The position numbers were made by a program, and so were the translations under genes. This document shows positions 19,649 through 29,844 of a stretch of 56,417 bases of DNA, one piece after another. The notes below the pieces were generated by a model. The model did no database searches, was not told the origin of the DNA, and was given only the letters and a program-made list of their open reading frames with translations. The stretch's first letter is position 1. Each line of letters starts with the position of its first letter. Source of the DNA: Pirellula staleyi DSM 6068 (GTDB lineage Bacteria > Planctomycetota > Planctomycetia > Pirellulales > Pirellulaceae); assembly GCA_945870455.1 (NCBI GenBank), contig CAMBSL010000003.1:1-56417 (forward strand), given 5' to 3'.

Positions 19649-21709
19649 ATGACCAAAAGCCCATCGTCCATCCTAGCTTCGCCCAGAATACTGACATCCG
19701 CACTACTCGCCGTCACGTTCACCGTCCCCTCGTTGGTCGCGCAAGATGCAACGAATACGAAACTTGTCTCGGGCGTGGAACTTGAGAATTTTGACAAATC
19801 GGTACCGCCGGACGAAGACTTCTTTCGCCACGTGAATGGCAAGTGGCTCAAAGAAACTGCGATTCCATCGGACCAATCCAACTATGGTGCTTTCACGGTT
19901 CTCGCTATTGAGACGAAGGAAGCGATCAAGAAGATCATCGAAGAGGCGGGCGAACAATCGAACCCTTCGCCAATCGCGAAACAAGTCGGAGATTTTTATC
20001 GGTCCTACACGAATACCGAGCAACGCAATCGAATGGGTCTCAAGCCCATCGAAGGAATTGTGACTGAAATTCAAGCTGTCGAAGACAAGGACCAATTGGT
20101 CATGCTGGCAGGTAAATTGTCGCGACGGGGAATTGAGAGCTTCTACCGATTTCACATCGAGGTGGACGCACGGCGATCGGATCAATACGCAGTCTATGTC
20201 GACCAAGACGGGACCAGCTTACCTGACCGCGACTATTATCTCCTCGACGATGACAGCAAGACCGAAGTGCGCAAAGCGTTCAAGAAGTTCATCGAGGACA
20301 TGCTGACACAAATCAAATGGCCAAAACCAAGCGAATTTGCAGAAAAGATCATCAACCTGGAGACTCTCTTTGCAAAATCACAATGGACTCAAGTTGAATT
20401 GCGAGATCCCGTCAAGGCGTACAACAAAATGCCTTCATCCGAGTTTGCGACCAAGTACACGGATTTGCGATGGGAGCAGTACGCGTCGGCGGCAGGCTTG
20501 CCCGTCGGAATCGATCTAATTGCTGGCCAACCGAGCTTCTTTCAGAATGCGTCGGACATTATCGCCAAGTCCGACTTGGAAACCCTCAAAGCGTACCTCG
20601 CATTCCAGACGATCGACGCGTACGCGCCGTTGTTAAGTGAATCTCTTGAGAAGATGCATTTCGGATTTCATGCAACAGCTTTGAGTGGCGTCACAGAACA
20701 AGAGCCGTTGTGGAGACGAGGCGTTGACACATGCAACGGGCTATTGGGAATGCCAGTCGGGCAGCTTTACGTTGAGAGGTATTTCTCACCCAAAGCCAAG
20801 GAAAAAATGAATGTGCTGGTCAAGAATCTGCTGAAGGCCTTTGAGATGCGAATCGATCAATTGGCATGGATGGGCGAAGGCACGAAAGCCCAGGCAAAAG
20901 AAAAGTTATCGCAATTCACACCTAAGATCGGCTACCCGGATGTTTGGAAGGATTACTCATCGGCAGTCATCGTCCCAGACGATGTTATTGCGAATCTTGG
21001 CAAGATTTCCGAGTTTGAGCATGCGTACGAAATAAACAAGTTAGGAAAACCAATCAATCGTTCGGAGTGGTTTATGCCACCGCAAACCGTGAACGCTTAT
21101 TACAATCCGACAATGAACGAAATCGTCTTTCCTGCTGCGATTTTGCAACCACCGTTTTTCAATTTGGAAGCAGACGATGCCATCAACTACGGCGCGATCG
21201 GAGCGGTGATTGGTCACGAAATCAGTCACGGCTTCGACGACTCGGGGGCACAATATGATGGAAAAGGAAACCTCCGCGATTGGTGGACCGAGAAAGACAA
21301 AGCAGAGTTCAAAGCGCGCTCTTCTCAGCTCGTCTCGCAATACGATGCCTTCGCTCCATTGCCGAACTCCAAAGTGAATGGCAAACTCACTTTAGGCGAA
21401 AACATTGGTGACCTCGGGGGTATCAGTGTCGCCCAAACAGCGTATAAATTGTCACTTGCCGGCAACACATCGCCTGTATTGGACGGCTTTTCCGGCGATC
21501 AACGCTTTTTCATCGGTTGGGCTCAGGTATGGCGTCGCAAGTATCGCGATCAAGAGATGCTCAAGCGATTGATGACGGACCCGCATTCTCCAAGCCAATA
21601 TCGCTGCAACGGTATTCTATCGAACATCGATAGTTTCTACGACGTGTTTTCGGTCAAACCCAACACAAAGATGTTTATCCCGTCAGACAGCCGAGTTCGC
21701 ATCTGGTAA
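19649..21709 (+). CDS. M13-family metallopeptidase (neprilysin-like)
   Basis: VIGHEISHGFDDSGAQYDGKGNLRDWW zinc motif; GENIGDLGG; SPSQYRCNG C-terminal motif; signal peptide. Confidence 0.95.
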   Translation: MTKSPSSILASPRILTSALLAVTFTVPSLVAQDATNTKLVSGVELENFDKSVPPDEDFFRHVNGKWLKETAIPSDQSNYGAFTVLAIETKEAIKKIIEEAGEQSNPSPIAKQVGDFYRSYTNTEQRNRMGLKPIEGIVTEIQAVEDKDQLVMLAGKLSRRGIESFYRFHIEVDARRSDQYAVYVDQDGTSLPDRDYYLLDDDSKTEVRKAFKKFIEDMLTQIKWPKPSEFAEKIINLETLFAKSQWTQVELRDPVKAYNKMPSSEFATKYTDLRWEQYASAAGLPVGIDLIAGQPSFFQNASDIIAKSDLETLKAYLAFQTIDAYAPLLSESLEKMHFGFHATALSGVTEQEPLWRRGVDTCNGLLGMPVGQLYVERYFSPKAKEKMNVLVKNLLKAFEMRIDQLAWMGEGTKAQAKEKLSQFTPKIGYPDVWKDYSSAVIVPDDVIANLGKISEFEHAYEINKLGKPINRSEWFMPPQTVNAYYNPTMNEIVFPAAILQPPFFNLEADDAINYGAIGAVIGHEISHGFDDSGAQYDGKGNLRDWWTEKDKAEFKARSSQLVSQYDAFAPLPNSKVNGKLTLGENIGDLGGISVAQTAYKLSLAGNTSPVLDGFSGDQRFFIGWAQVWRRKYRDQEMLKRLMTDPHSPSQYRCNGILSNIDSFYDVFSVKPNTKMFIPSDSRVRIW

Positions 21710-21782
21710 GCTTTCCGCTGATCGCAGGCTTGTGCGCCCATCATTATCCGCATCGACCGTAGGTGTGGGTAAAGTCGAGGAC

Positions 21783-24491
21783 TTATGTGCAGGACTCATC
21801 TGTTTCAATAGCTCGCAATAGCATTTGCCTAAGCGTGTAGAGTCTTGTTGGTTCTGTGAGTTTATGGCACTCCATATCGGTCACATAAAATACGTCGACG
21901 ACCTGGTCTAGGTGCGTACTCACTTTGGCAACGTGCAAGTCGAGACTCAGATCAAACATCGCCTTGGAAATATCGTAGAGCAACCCGATGCGATCGTATG
22001 CAAAGACTGAAATGATGGTGTGATGCTCTGAAGTGCTATTGTCGAATCGAATCTGGGTTGGCTGTGTGCGAGCAATGGCTGCGTCGACGGTGGATTGCGT
22101 TTTCCATATTCGTCGAAAAACGGGTGGTTTTGTGTTTTGTGGATCAATCGACAATACAAGATGCCGGCAAATTTGATCGATTCGTTCGGGTGGCGGAGTG
22201 CCTTCGTAGTCGGGATCTTGAACGACAAACCGATCCCACGCGATGCGTCCTGGCTGAGTGTGGATTTCGGCTGAGAGAATACTCAGCCCCTGGCTGGTCA
22301 ATGCGCCCGCGATCCGATGGAACAAGCCAGAGGACTGTTGTTGCAGGACGGCGGTAACGTATTCGATTGCGTCCTGGCTTCCAAGGAATTTGCCCCAAGC
22401 CTGCACGGGTTTGTCGGTCGTCAGCTGATGCAGTCGTCGCAACTCGCGAATAAGCTCATTAGGTTCAATGGAGATTAAATAACCGGACGGAATCCCATCG
22501 ATTTGCTCGGTCCACCAAGGATCTTCGCGATCGGTGGCCGTGAGTTGAGCCATAACGGCGGTTCGCTGTGTAGCTACTATATCGAGGAAACGCTGTCCAG
22601 GACTATCGCTTCGAAATTGAGCTTCTGTTGCGTCGTATAATTGCAAAATCAGATTGAGTTTCCATTCATTCAAAGCTCCTGGCCCGACTGCATCTAAATC
22701 GGCACATGACAACACCATGAGCATTTGCAATCGCTCCAGTGAGCCCACTTGCTTTGCAAAGTGAATGATCGGATCTTTTTGTGACAGGTCGAATCGGAAA
22801 GCGGTATTCGTCATCAAGAGATGCTGATGAACTAAAAAGACCAACAACTCTCGATCGACATCCGACAGTTTCAGTAGCCTAGCGGTTTCGTCCGCGATAA
22901 CCCGTCCAACCTCGCTGTGGTCCTCGATAAAGCCCTTTCCAAGATCGTGAAGCAGCAATGCCAAGTGCAGAATCATTTTGTTTTTGAGCCCGCGATAGAC
23001 GCGGCCCAGGACATTATCTGTCTTGGCGAACTCGCCGGCGCATTCAACGGAACGTATGCAATGAGCATCGACCGTGTATTTGTGATACTCGTTGAACTGC
23101 AACAAACACCTAGCATGACGCATGCTCGGAATGATCTGTTCCAAAACACGTAACTCGTGCAATCGACGGAGTATTTCGCCAAGGCGCCCTGGCTCGCTGA
23201 TCAGTTGCAAAAATCGATCGATTGCCTCGGTGCCAACATGTCCGTCCCTGCGTCGCAGCATCGCTTGGCGAATGGTTCTCCAAGTTCGATGTTCGATGCG
23301 TCGATTGTATCGATTGGAAACTTGCATCAGTTCCAGTACTCTGGCTGGATCCGTTTGCAAACGCGACAAGCCGGAGCGTGTCGCCCAAATTTCGTTTAGC
23401 CCAAGCCGGATTCCCTCTCGGATAGGCCAGCCTAGGAACCTCGACAAGAACCCTACGACGCTCATGCGAGAACGAGCCATTCCAACGAAATTGGCCGAAC
23501 TATATCGTACTTCGCTGGTAAATTCGAAGAACTGCTGCATGAATTCTTCGACCGGCAAGACGCCGTCGGTACCCTTGAACTGCATGATGGCAGCCATTTC
23601 GACCTGCTTCGATCGGTCTAACGTGTCCTGTGCACGTCCCGCCCGGAAATGCAATTCGTTGCGCATTCGTAACAGATACTGATATCCGTCTCGAATTGCC
23701 TGAAAATCCTCTTGAGCCAACAGCCCCATTTCCACGAGTTGTTCTGGGTCCTTTTCTCCAAAACAAACAAAACCAATCCAACGAACGATTTGCACATCGC
23801 GCAAGCAACCTCGAGATCGTTTGACGTTGGGATGCAAGAGATAAATCGTCTCGCCAAATTTCTGACGTTCAAGGAATCGTTCCTTTTCGATCATGCCTGC
23901 GAGTCGTCCAGAACGTCGCTTGCACCCATTTCGAAAGGAGTTAAGAAAGCTCTCAAAGAGCATTTCGCTCCCTTCAATGAGTCTCATTTCAGCAAGCGAT
24001 GTGAGGATCGTTGCGTCCGTCCACGCAATCTGTCTCGCTTGGAAGGGTGTACGAATCGAGAACCCCAATTGCAACCCGGCATCGACGATCATCTGTGCGA
24101 TCGATCTGGCCAGAGGAGCAATTTGAACTTCGGTGACCCCTCGGTAGAGCAACATCAAATCGATGTCGGAAAAAGGCGCAAGATCGCGTCGCCCATAGCC
24201 GCCCAATGCGATGAACGCGAAGCAGCTCGGGTCGAGTGGCGTTGGCAGAGTCTGAACTGCCGCTTGAATCAATTCGTTGACGACCTCGTCTACATGATCG
24301 GCCCAAGCAAAACAAAGCTGTGGCCCGGAAGCTCCAGAGTGGTGAAGCGTGGCTGCTTTGGCACGCGCGTCCGTTAATTGGGATCGCGCTTTTACGACTT
24401 GCGGATGTAAAGTTGACAATGTGAAGCAATCCGCGAGCTGGTAAGGCGACGGCAGTCGTATTTTATACCGGGAGGGAGAGGCGCCTACCAA
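21783..24491 (-). CDS. glnD: [Protein-PII] uridylyltransferase / UMP-removing enzyme
   Basis: GGYGRRDLAPFSDIDLMLLY nucleotidyltransferase motif; LLLHDLGKG HD motif; C-terminal ACT domains (ISVFAYDRIGLLYDISKAMFDL). Confidence 0.93.
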   Translation of the reverse strand: MVGASPSRYKIRLPSPYQLADCFTLSTLHPQVVKARSQLTDARAKAATLHHSGASGPQLCFAWADHVDEVVNELIQAAVQTLPTPLDPSCFAFIALGGYGRRDLAPFSDIDLMLLYRGVTEVQIAPLARSIAQMIVDAGLQLGFSIRTPFQARQIAWTDATILTSLAEMRLIEGSEMLFESFLNSFRNGCKRRSGRLAGMIEKERFLERQKFGETIYLLHPNVKRSRGCLRDVQIVRWIGFVCFGEKDPEQLVEMGLLAQEDFQAIRDGYQYLLRMRNELHFRAGRAQDTLDRSKQVEMAAIMQFKGTDGVLPVEEFMQQFFEFTSEVRYSSANFVGMARSRMSVVGFLSRFLGWPIREGIRLGLNEIWATRSGLSRLQTDPARVLELMQVSNRYNRRIEHRTWRTIRQAMLRRRDGHVGTEAIDRFLQLISEPGRLGEILRRLHELRVLEQIIPSMRHARCLLQFNEYHKYTVDAHCIRSVECAGEFAKTDNVLGRVYRGLKNKMILHLALLLHDLGKGFIEDHSEVGRVIADETARLLKLSDVDRELLVFLVHQHLLMTNTAFRFDLSQKDPIIHFAKQVGSLERLQMLMVLSCADLDAVGPGALNEWKLNLILQLYDATEAQFRSDSPGQRFLDIVATQRTAVMAQLTATDREDPWWTEQIDGIPSGYLISIEPNELIRELRRLHQLTTDKPVQAWGKFLGSQDAIEYVTAVLQQQSSGLFHRIAGALTSQGLSILSAEIHTQPGRIAWDRFVVQDPDYEGTPPPERIDQICRHLVLSIDPQNTKPPVFRRIWKTQSTVDAAIARTQPTQIRFDNSTSEHHTIISVFAYDRIGLLYDISKAMFDLSLDLHVAKVSTHLDQVVDVFYVTDMECHKLTEPTRLYTLRQMLLRAIETDESCT

Positions 24492-24596
24492 ACTAAAGCC
24501 AAGCTCGGCAGGGCCCGTTACGACCCCATTAAAATCGAGGACGGGTGGAATCCAGTCTGCCGCTCGACTAGTACTGAAGCGTTAGGTGATTGTGGT

Positions 24597-24959
<363 letters not shown>

Positions 24960-25141
24960 CTAGTCGTTGGACCTAGCTGATTATCGAATTCGCGGGACCG
25001 CCTGTGCGTCGCTCGCACATCCCACCTCCTAAGTGTAACCAAATCACTTCTCATCCAACAAGGCTAGCTTGCACATCCACCTATATTCTCCCCGGGTTTT
25101 TTGAAGACGGATTCGGAAACTCGGATGTCCGGAGGTAAATA

Positions 25142-25915
25142 TCAGAAATACTTCACCCAGCATCCATTGACAAATCGTTCTTGTGGCAAGAATCGAGCTT
25201 TGTAATTCAAGTGCCGGTTTTCCGCCACGTACATCCCCAAATAGACGTATTTTCGGTCACTTTCCAGGGCGAATTGAATTTGCTTCAGAATGGAGAAGGT
25301 ACCGATTGATAACTTGGAATATGCCGGATCGAAGTACGTGTACACCGCCGAAAGAGATTTGCGTCCACAATCTACAATGGAAACAGCGATCAACTCGCCG
25401 TCCGACCAGTAGCTCAATTCAACTGTCTCCCCGCAACACGTGTCGACCAAGAAACTGTCGTATTCACTGAATTGATACTCATATTCAGATTCCCCCAGCC
25501 CGCGCTGCGTTCGATGGAGATTGAATAAACTCAACCGTTTTTCGTCGATGCTGGGGCGATCTACATGTACCTGTAGGCTCCTGTCGCCTCTTTTCAACAC
25601 GCGCTGAAACGAGTCGCGAAAAATAAACTCGTGAATATCGACCCGCGTAGGCTCACACGCCGAACATTGATGGCAAGCAGTATGATAAAGAAAGACCCCC
25701 GATCGTCTCATGCCGTTTGCTAGGACCACATCAAACTCATCAAGCGTCAGCAATCGAGCTGGCAGATTTAACGGCAAATTTGCCGTTCGCCCGTCGAGAT
25801 AGGAACAAGCATGCTCGTTGGGTATCAAGTCGGCAATCGGTAAAGAGCTTGGAAGACGCTGGGCTTGGAAGTCTTGAATCGCTTTTTCCCGGTCGCTTAT
25901 TTCCTGTTCATCCAT
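25142..25915 (-). CDS. bpt: Aspartate/glutamate leucyl- or arginyl-tRNA-protein transferase
   Basis: ACSYLDGRTANLPL; RRSGVFLYHTACHQCSACEPTRV; SVYTYFDPAYSKLSIGTFSILKQI; YLGMYVAENRHLNYKARFLP. Confidence 0.9.
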   Translation of the reverse strand: MDEQEISDREKAIQDFQAQRLPSSLPIADLIPNEHACSYLDGRTANLPLNLPARLLTLDEFDVVLANGMRRSGVFLYHTACHQCSACEPTRVDIHEFIFRDSFQRVLKRGDRSLQVHVDRPSIDEKRLSLFNLHRTQRGLGESEYEYQFSEYDSFLVDTCCGETVELSYWSDGELIAVSIVDCGRKSLSAVYTYFDPAYSKLSIGTFSILKQIQFALESDRKYVYLGMYVAENRHLNYKARFLPQERFVNGCWVKYF

Positions 25916-26041
25916 CGCAAACTCAAAACGTGAACCCGTTTCACCTAACGACTTTCGGTCAATCCTATTAGAATCGTATCAGAACTTTCGGTCTCGGTAA
26001 GGCTAGTGCTTTGTTACTGCTAAGAATTAGGTTTGGATGGT

Positions 26042-26091
26042 GTGGATCTTGTTAAAGATCCACCAGATTCAGGATCTTTAACAAGATCCAC
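26042..26091. repeat. Perfect 20-bp inverted repeat, 10-nt loop
   Basis: GTGGATCTTGTTAAAGATCC - accagattca - GGATCTTTAACAAGATCCAC. Confidence 0.95.
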
Positions 26092-26190
26092 TACCCTAAA
26101 ATCAAGCTGCAATGCAGCACTAGAATGCATTTGAGGAACCAACTTCGGTTGTGTTCCAACGTTCCATTGCAAATCTGAGGATCCGGCCTA

Positions 26191-27705
26191 ATGAAATCTC
26201 CCATAGTATTCTTTGCGTTATTCGTTTTTATGGCAGCCGAACGCTCCTTTGCAAACTCAAAAGCGGATCGGACCGATTCGCGATGGAATGTCGTTTTCAT
26301 GCTGGCCGACGATCTCGGCTGGGGCGAGCTTGGTTGTTACGGCCAAGTGAAAATTCCTACGCCGAATATCGATCGGCTGGCGGCGGACGGTATGCGTTTC
26401 ACTCAACACTACAGCGGCGCACCCGTCTGCGCTCCGTCCCGGTGCGTGTTGATGACAGGCAAGCACTTAGGTCATGCGGAAATCCGAGGCAATATGCAAG
26501 CACGAGTGAAACTCCCTGAGTTCACCGAGGGGCAAATCCCAATCTCCGATGATGCATTTACGCTGGCTCAAATTTTTCAGCGAGCCGGTTACGCGACAGG
26601 CGCGATTGGAAAGTGGGGACTGGGGCCGGTCGCAAGTACAGGCGATCCGAATCGAAAGGGATTCGATCTGTTCTTTGGTTACAACTGCCAGTCCGTCGCA
26701 CACAGTTACTACCCAGCGCATCTATGGCGCAACGCAGCGAAAATCAAGATTAATGATCCACCGATTCCAGGTCATCGCAAACAACCCGAAGGCGAAGTGC
26801 GTGCAACGTCTTGGATCGGCGAGAACTATGCGCCCAAGTTGATGATTCAAGAAGCAGAGACATTCATCCAAACGAACCGCGATAAACCGTTCTTCCTTTA
26901 CTTGCCATTCATCGAACCACACGTTGCCATGCATCCACCGCAAGAATCCGTTGATAAGTTCCCTGCGGATTGGGACACAAAAGTGTATCGAGGTGAAAGT
27001 TCCTATTTGCCCCATCCGCGTCCCAGAGCCGCATACGCAGCCATGATCTCGGATCTAGACAGTTATGTCGGCCGTGTCGTGGCTGCCATTGAAAAAGCAG
27101 GATTGACCAACAGAACGCTCATGGTCTTTTCAAGCGATAATGGTGCAACTCATCCTGGGCCACCCAACACCGATTTCCATATAGGTGGTGCAGATCCGAA
27201 CTTTTTCAAAAGCAACGCCGGTTTGCGCGGATACAAGGGGAGCGTCTACGAAGGTGGAATAAGGGTTCCGATGATTGTCCGATTGCCTGGCGTCATTCCC
27301 GCAAGTTCGGTAAGTCATGCGCCGGGGTATTTTGCGGATTGGTTTCCGACTCTATGCGATGCAGTCGGTTTGCAGAAACCGGAGGGGCTGGATGGTCAAA
27401 GTTTGTGGCCCATCATGACAGGCATGACAGGGGGGAAAGAGCCCACGGAACGAAAGGCGATGGTTTGGGTCTTCCCAGAATATGGAGGGCAAGTTGCCGT
27501 GCGCCTCGGTGATATGAAGGTGGTTCGGCAAGGTCTCAAGACCAAGGCTGTTTCGAATTGGGAAGTTTACGATCTGAGCGTCGACGCCTCCGAGAAGAGT
27601 GATATCGCGGCAACGCATAAAGACGTAGTTGAACAGGCTCTCGAAGTTCTAAGACGCGAAGTCACAGAAAACAAAACCTTTCCGCTCGCGATTCCCGGAC
27701 TTTAG
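26191..27705 (+). CDS. Sulfatase (arylsulfatase family), secreted
   Basis: VFMLADDLGWGELGCYGQ; formylglycine motif CAPSRCVLMTGKHLGH; VFSSDNGATH; signal peptide. Confidence 0.95.
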   Translation: MKSPIVFFALFVFMAAERSFANSKADRTDSRWNVVFMLADDLGWGELGCYGQVKIPTPNIDRLAADGMRFTQHYSGAPVCAPSRCVLMTGKHLGHAEIRGNMQARVKLPEFTEGQIPISDDAFTLAQIFQRAGYATGAIGKWGLGPVASTGDPNRKGFDLFFGYNCQSVAHSYYPAHLWRNAAKIKINDPPIPGHRKQPEGEVRATSWIGENYAPKLMIQEAETFIQTNRDKPFFLYLPFIEPHVAMHPPQESVDKFPADWDTKVYRGESSYLPHPRPRAAYAAMISDLDSYVGRVVAAIEKAGLTNRTLMVFSSDNGATHPGPPNTDFHIGGADPNFFKSNAGLRGYKGSVYEGGIRVPMIVRLPGVIPASSVSHAPGYFADWFPTLCDAVGLQKPEGLDGQSLWPIMTGMTGGKEPTERKAMVWVFPEYGGQVAVRLGDMKVVRQGLKTKAVSNWEVYDLSVDASEKSDIAATHKDVVEQALEVLRREVTENKTFPLAIPGL

Positions 27706-27762
27706 ATGGAATCGAGATTCCTGGACTTTGGATAGATAGGACGTGGTTTGCGAGTTAAATTT

Positions 27763-27825
27763 GCACACTTAACGCCCGATCATGCACACCTACCGCCCGA
27801 TCACGCACGCCTACCGCCCGATCAT
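27763..27825 (-). repeat. 3x21-bp tandem repeat copying a gene's C-terminal codons and stop
   Basis: GCACACTTAACGCCCGATCAT/GCACACCTACCGCCCGATCAC/GCACGCCTACCGCCCGATCAT; on the minus strand each unit ends (M/V)IGR-stop. Confidence 0.93.
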
Positions 27826-28128
27826 TGGAGGCTGTTGTTGTACCATTGGCTGAGCGGTGTATCCTGCCGGATAGCCCGGCACGGCCCCCTGCTGCATGAC
27901 AGGATATGTCGGGATTTGTCCTTGCGGCATCATGCTAGGCTGACCAGGAGGCATCACCCCTACCATTGGGCTGGCTTGAATCGGCTGGCCCGGTTGAACT
28001 TGGTATTGATAAGGGACGCCTTGATATTGCTGTTGTGGAAACGGTGGACTGGGGGTAGTTGCGCAACCGCTCCACGGGAGAATAGCAGCACAAATCCCCA
28101 GTACTTTGACGAGCCTCTGATGCCTCAC
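27811..28128 (-). CDS. Small Pro/Gln-rich putative lipoprotein
   Basis: MRHQRLVKVLGICAAILPWSGCATT (lipobox-like SGC) followed by a PQG/Y-rich low-complexity region. Confidence 0.65.
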   Translation of the reverse strand: MRHQRLVKVLGICAAILPWSGCATTPSPPFPQQQYQGVPYQYQVQPGQPIQASPMVGVMPPGQPSMMPQGQIPTYPVMQQGAVPGYPAGYTAQPMVQQQPPMIGR

Positions 28129-28303
28129 AATCGCTTCCTCACTGCAAATGATCCTAATTTCAAAATAACTTCCACAAGAATCGCAGAATCTCTAAAGCTG
28201 TGTCTACAGCAATTTCCAATGGGCAGGAAAACGGAAAACAGCTAGATTGCTTGCATTCAAGCGTCATTTGCCTTTCCAAAACCCACTTCTATCGATTTTG
28301 ACT

Positions 28304-29650
28304 ATGTCTCGAAACGCTCTATGGGCAATCTCTCCCGTCGATGGTCGCTACTCAAATCAGACCGCCACTTTGGCTCGTTTTTTTTCCGAAGCAGCCTTGA
28401 TTCAGTATCGATTGCGAATCGAAACCGAGTACTTGATCGCACTTTGTCTGCTGCCGTTGCCCCAACTGAGCGAAGTCGACTCGACGTTGTTCCCCAGCTT
28501 GCGTGAAACGATTTATGGAAAGTTCTCGGAAGAAGATGCGATCGCGGTTAAGGAGATTGAGAAGACCACGAATCACGACGTCAAAGCCATCGAGTACTTT
28601 GTCAAGGATCGGCTCGATCGACTGAATTTGTCCTCGATCAAGGAGTTTGTTCATTTTGGGCTCACCTCGCAGGACGTCAACAACACGGCCACACCTTTGC
28701 TCCTGAAAGAAGCTCATCACGAGGTCGTGTTGCCAGCGATTCAAAAGTTATTGGCGAAGATAGACGCGATGGCTGAGCAATGGAGCGACGTGCCGATGCT
28801 TGCACGAACGCATGGTCAGCCGGCTTCGCCAACGCGACTCGGCAAAGAGATCCGTGTCTTCGGCGAACGCATTCGGCAGCAATTGCACTTGCTCGCTCAA
28901 GTTCCATTCGCAGCCAAATTCGGAGGTGCGACGGGCAACTTTAATGCACATCACGTTGCATACCCTCAATTGGATTGGAACCAGTTTGGGAACCAATTCG
29001 TTGCGTCACTCGGGTTGCAACGTTCGAGTCCGACGACGCAAATCGAACACTACGACCACTTGGCGGCTTACTTTGATGGCCTCAAACGCATCAATACGAT
29101 TTTGATTGATTTGAGCCGAGATTTTTGGACCTACATTTCGATGAACTATTTTCGTCAGCAGATCAAAGCTGGAGAGGTCGGATCGTCGGCGATGCCACAC
29201 AAAGTCAATCCGATCGATTTCGAAAATGCGGAAGGGAACTTAGGCATCGCGAACGCGATCTTCGAACATCTCAGCGCCAAATTGCCGATTTCTCGCCTGC
29301 AGCGTGACTTGACTGACTCCACGGTCCTACGAAACATCGGAGTCCCGATCGCTCACACTTTAATCGCTTGCAATTCGTTGATGAAAGGCTTGGGCAAAGT
29401 CTTGCTCAACGAGTCCGCATTGCATGCAGACCTCGAGGCAAACTGGGCAGTCGTTGCGGAAGCCATCCAAACCATCCTGAGACGAGAGGGGTATCCTCAG
29501 CCCTACGAAGCTCTCAAGGGCTTAACGCGTACGAACGACGCAATCACCGAAAAAGCCATTCGCGAGTTCATCTTGAGCTTGGATGTGTCCGTCCCTATTC
29601 AGGAGGAGTTATTGAGAATTTCCCCGTTTAATTACACAGGGATATCGTGA
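28304..29650 (+). CDS. purB: Adenylosuccinate lyase
   Basis: MSRNALWAISPVDGRYSNQT; LTSQDVNNTA; MLARTHGQPASPTRLGKE; GEVGSSAMPHKVNPIDFENAEGN. Confidence 0.95.
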   Translation: MSRNALWAISPVDGRYSNQTATLARFFSEAALIQYRLRIETEYLIALCLLPLPQLSEVDSTLFPSLRETIYGKFSEEDAIAVKEIEKTTNHDVKAIEYFVKDRLDRLNLSSIKEFVHFGLTSQDVNNTATPLLLKEAHHEVVLPAIQKLLAKIDAMAEQWSDVPMLARTHGQPASPTRLGKEIRVFGERIRQQLHLLAQVPFAAKFGGATGNFNAHHVAYPQLDWNQFGNQFVASLGLQRSSPTTQIEHYDHLAAYFDGLKRINTILIDLSRDFWTYISMNYFRQQIKAGEVGSSAMPHKVNPIDFENAEGNLGIANAIFEHLSAKLPISRLQRDLTDSTVLRNIGVPIAHTLIACNSLMKGLGKVLLNESALHADLEANWAVVAEAIQTILRREGYPQPYEALKGLTRTNDAITEKAIREFILSLDVSVPIQEELLRISPFNYTGIS

Positions 29651-29844
29651 TTAGGCGGGAGGCAGACTGCTAGGAATTCGGGAAAACGCTATACTTCCAA
29701 CCGGGAATTCGGATATTGGTCCGAATGGGTCCTATCCGCAACCTTGGTTTGATAGCGAATCACTCGGGACAAAGCGGTAGAAATCGTCGGGGCCGAATTG
29801 GCCCCAATCCGCAACTTTGGTTTTATGGCCCGCTGGGATATTGA

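Noticed and set aside
27763-27825. CRISPR-like short array
   Set aside because: Units are contiguous 21-mers with no spacers; it is a tandem duplication of a gene 3' end.
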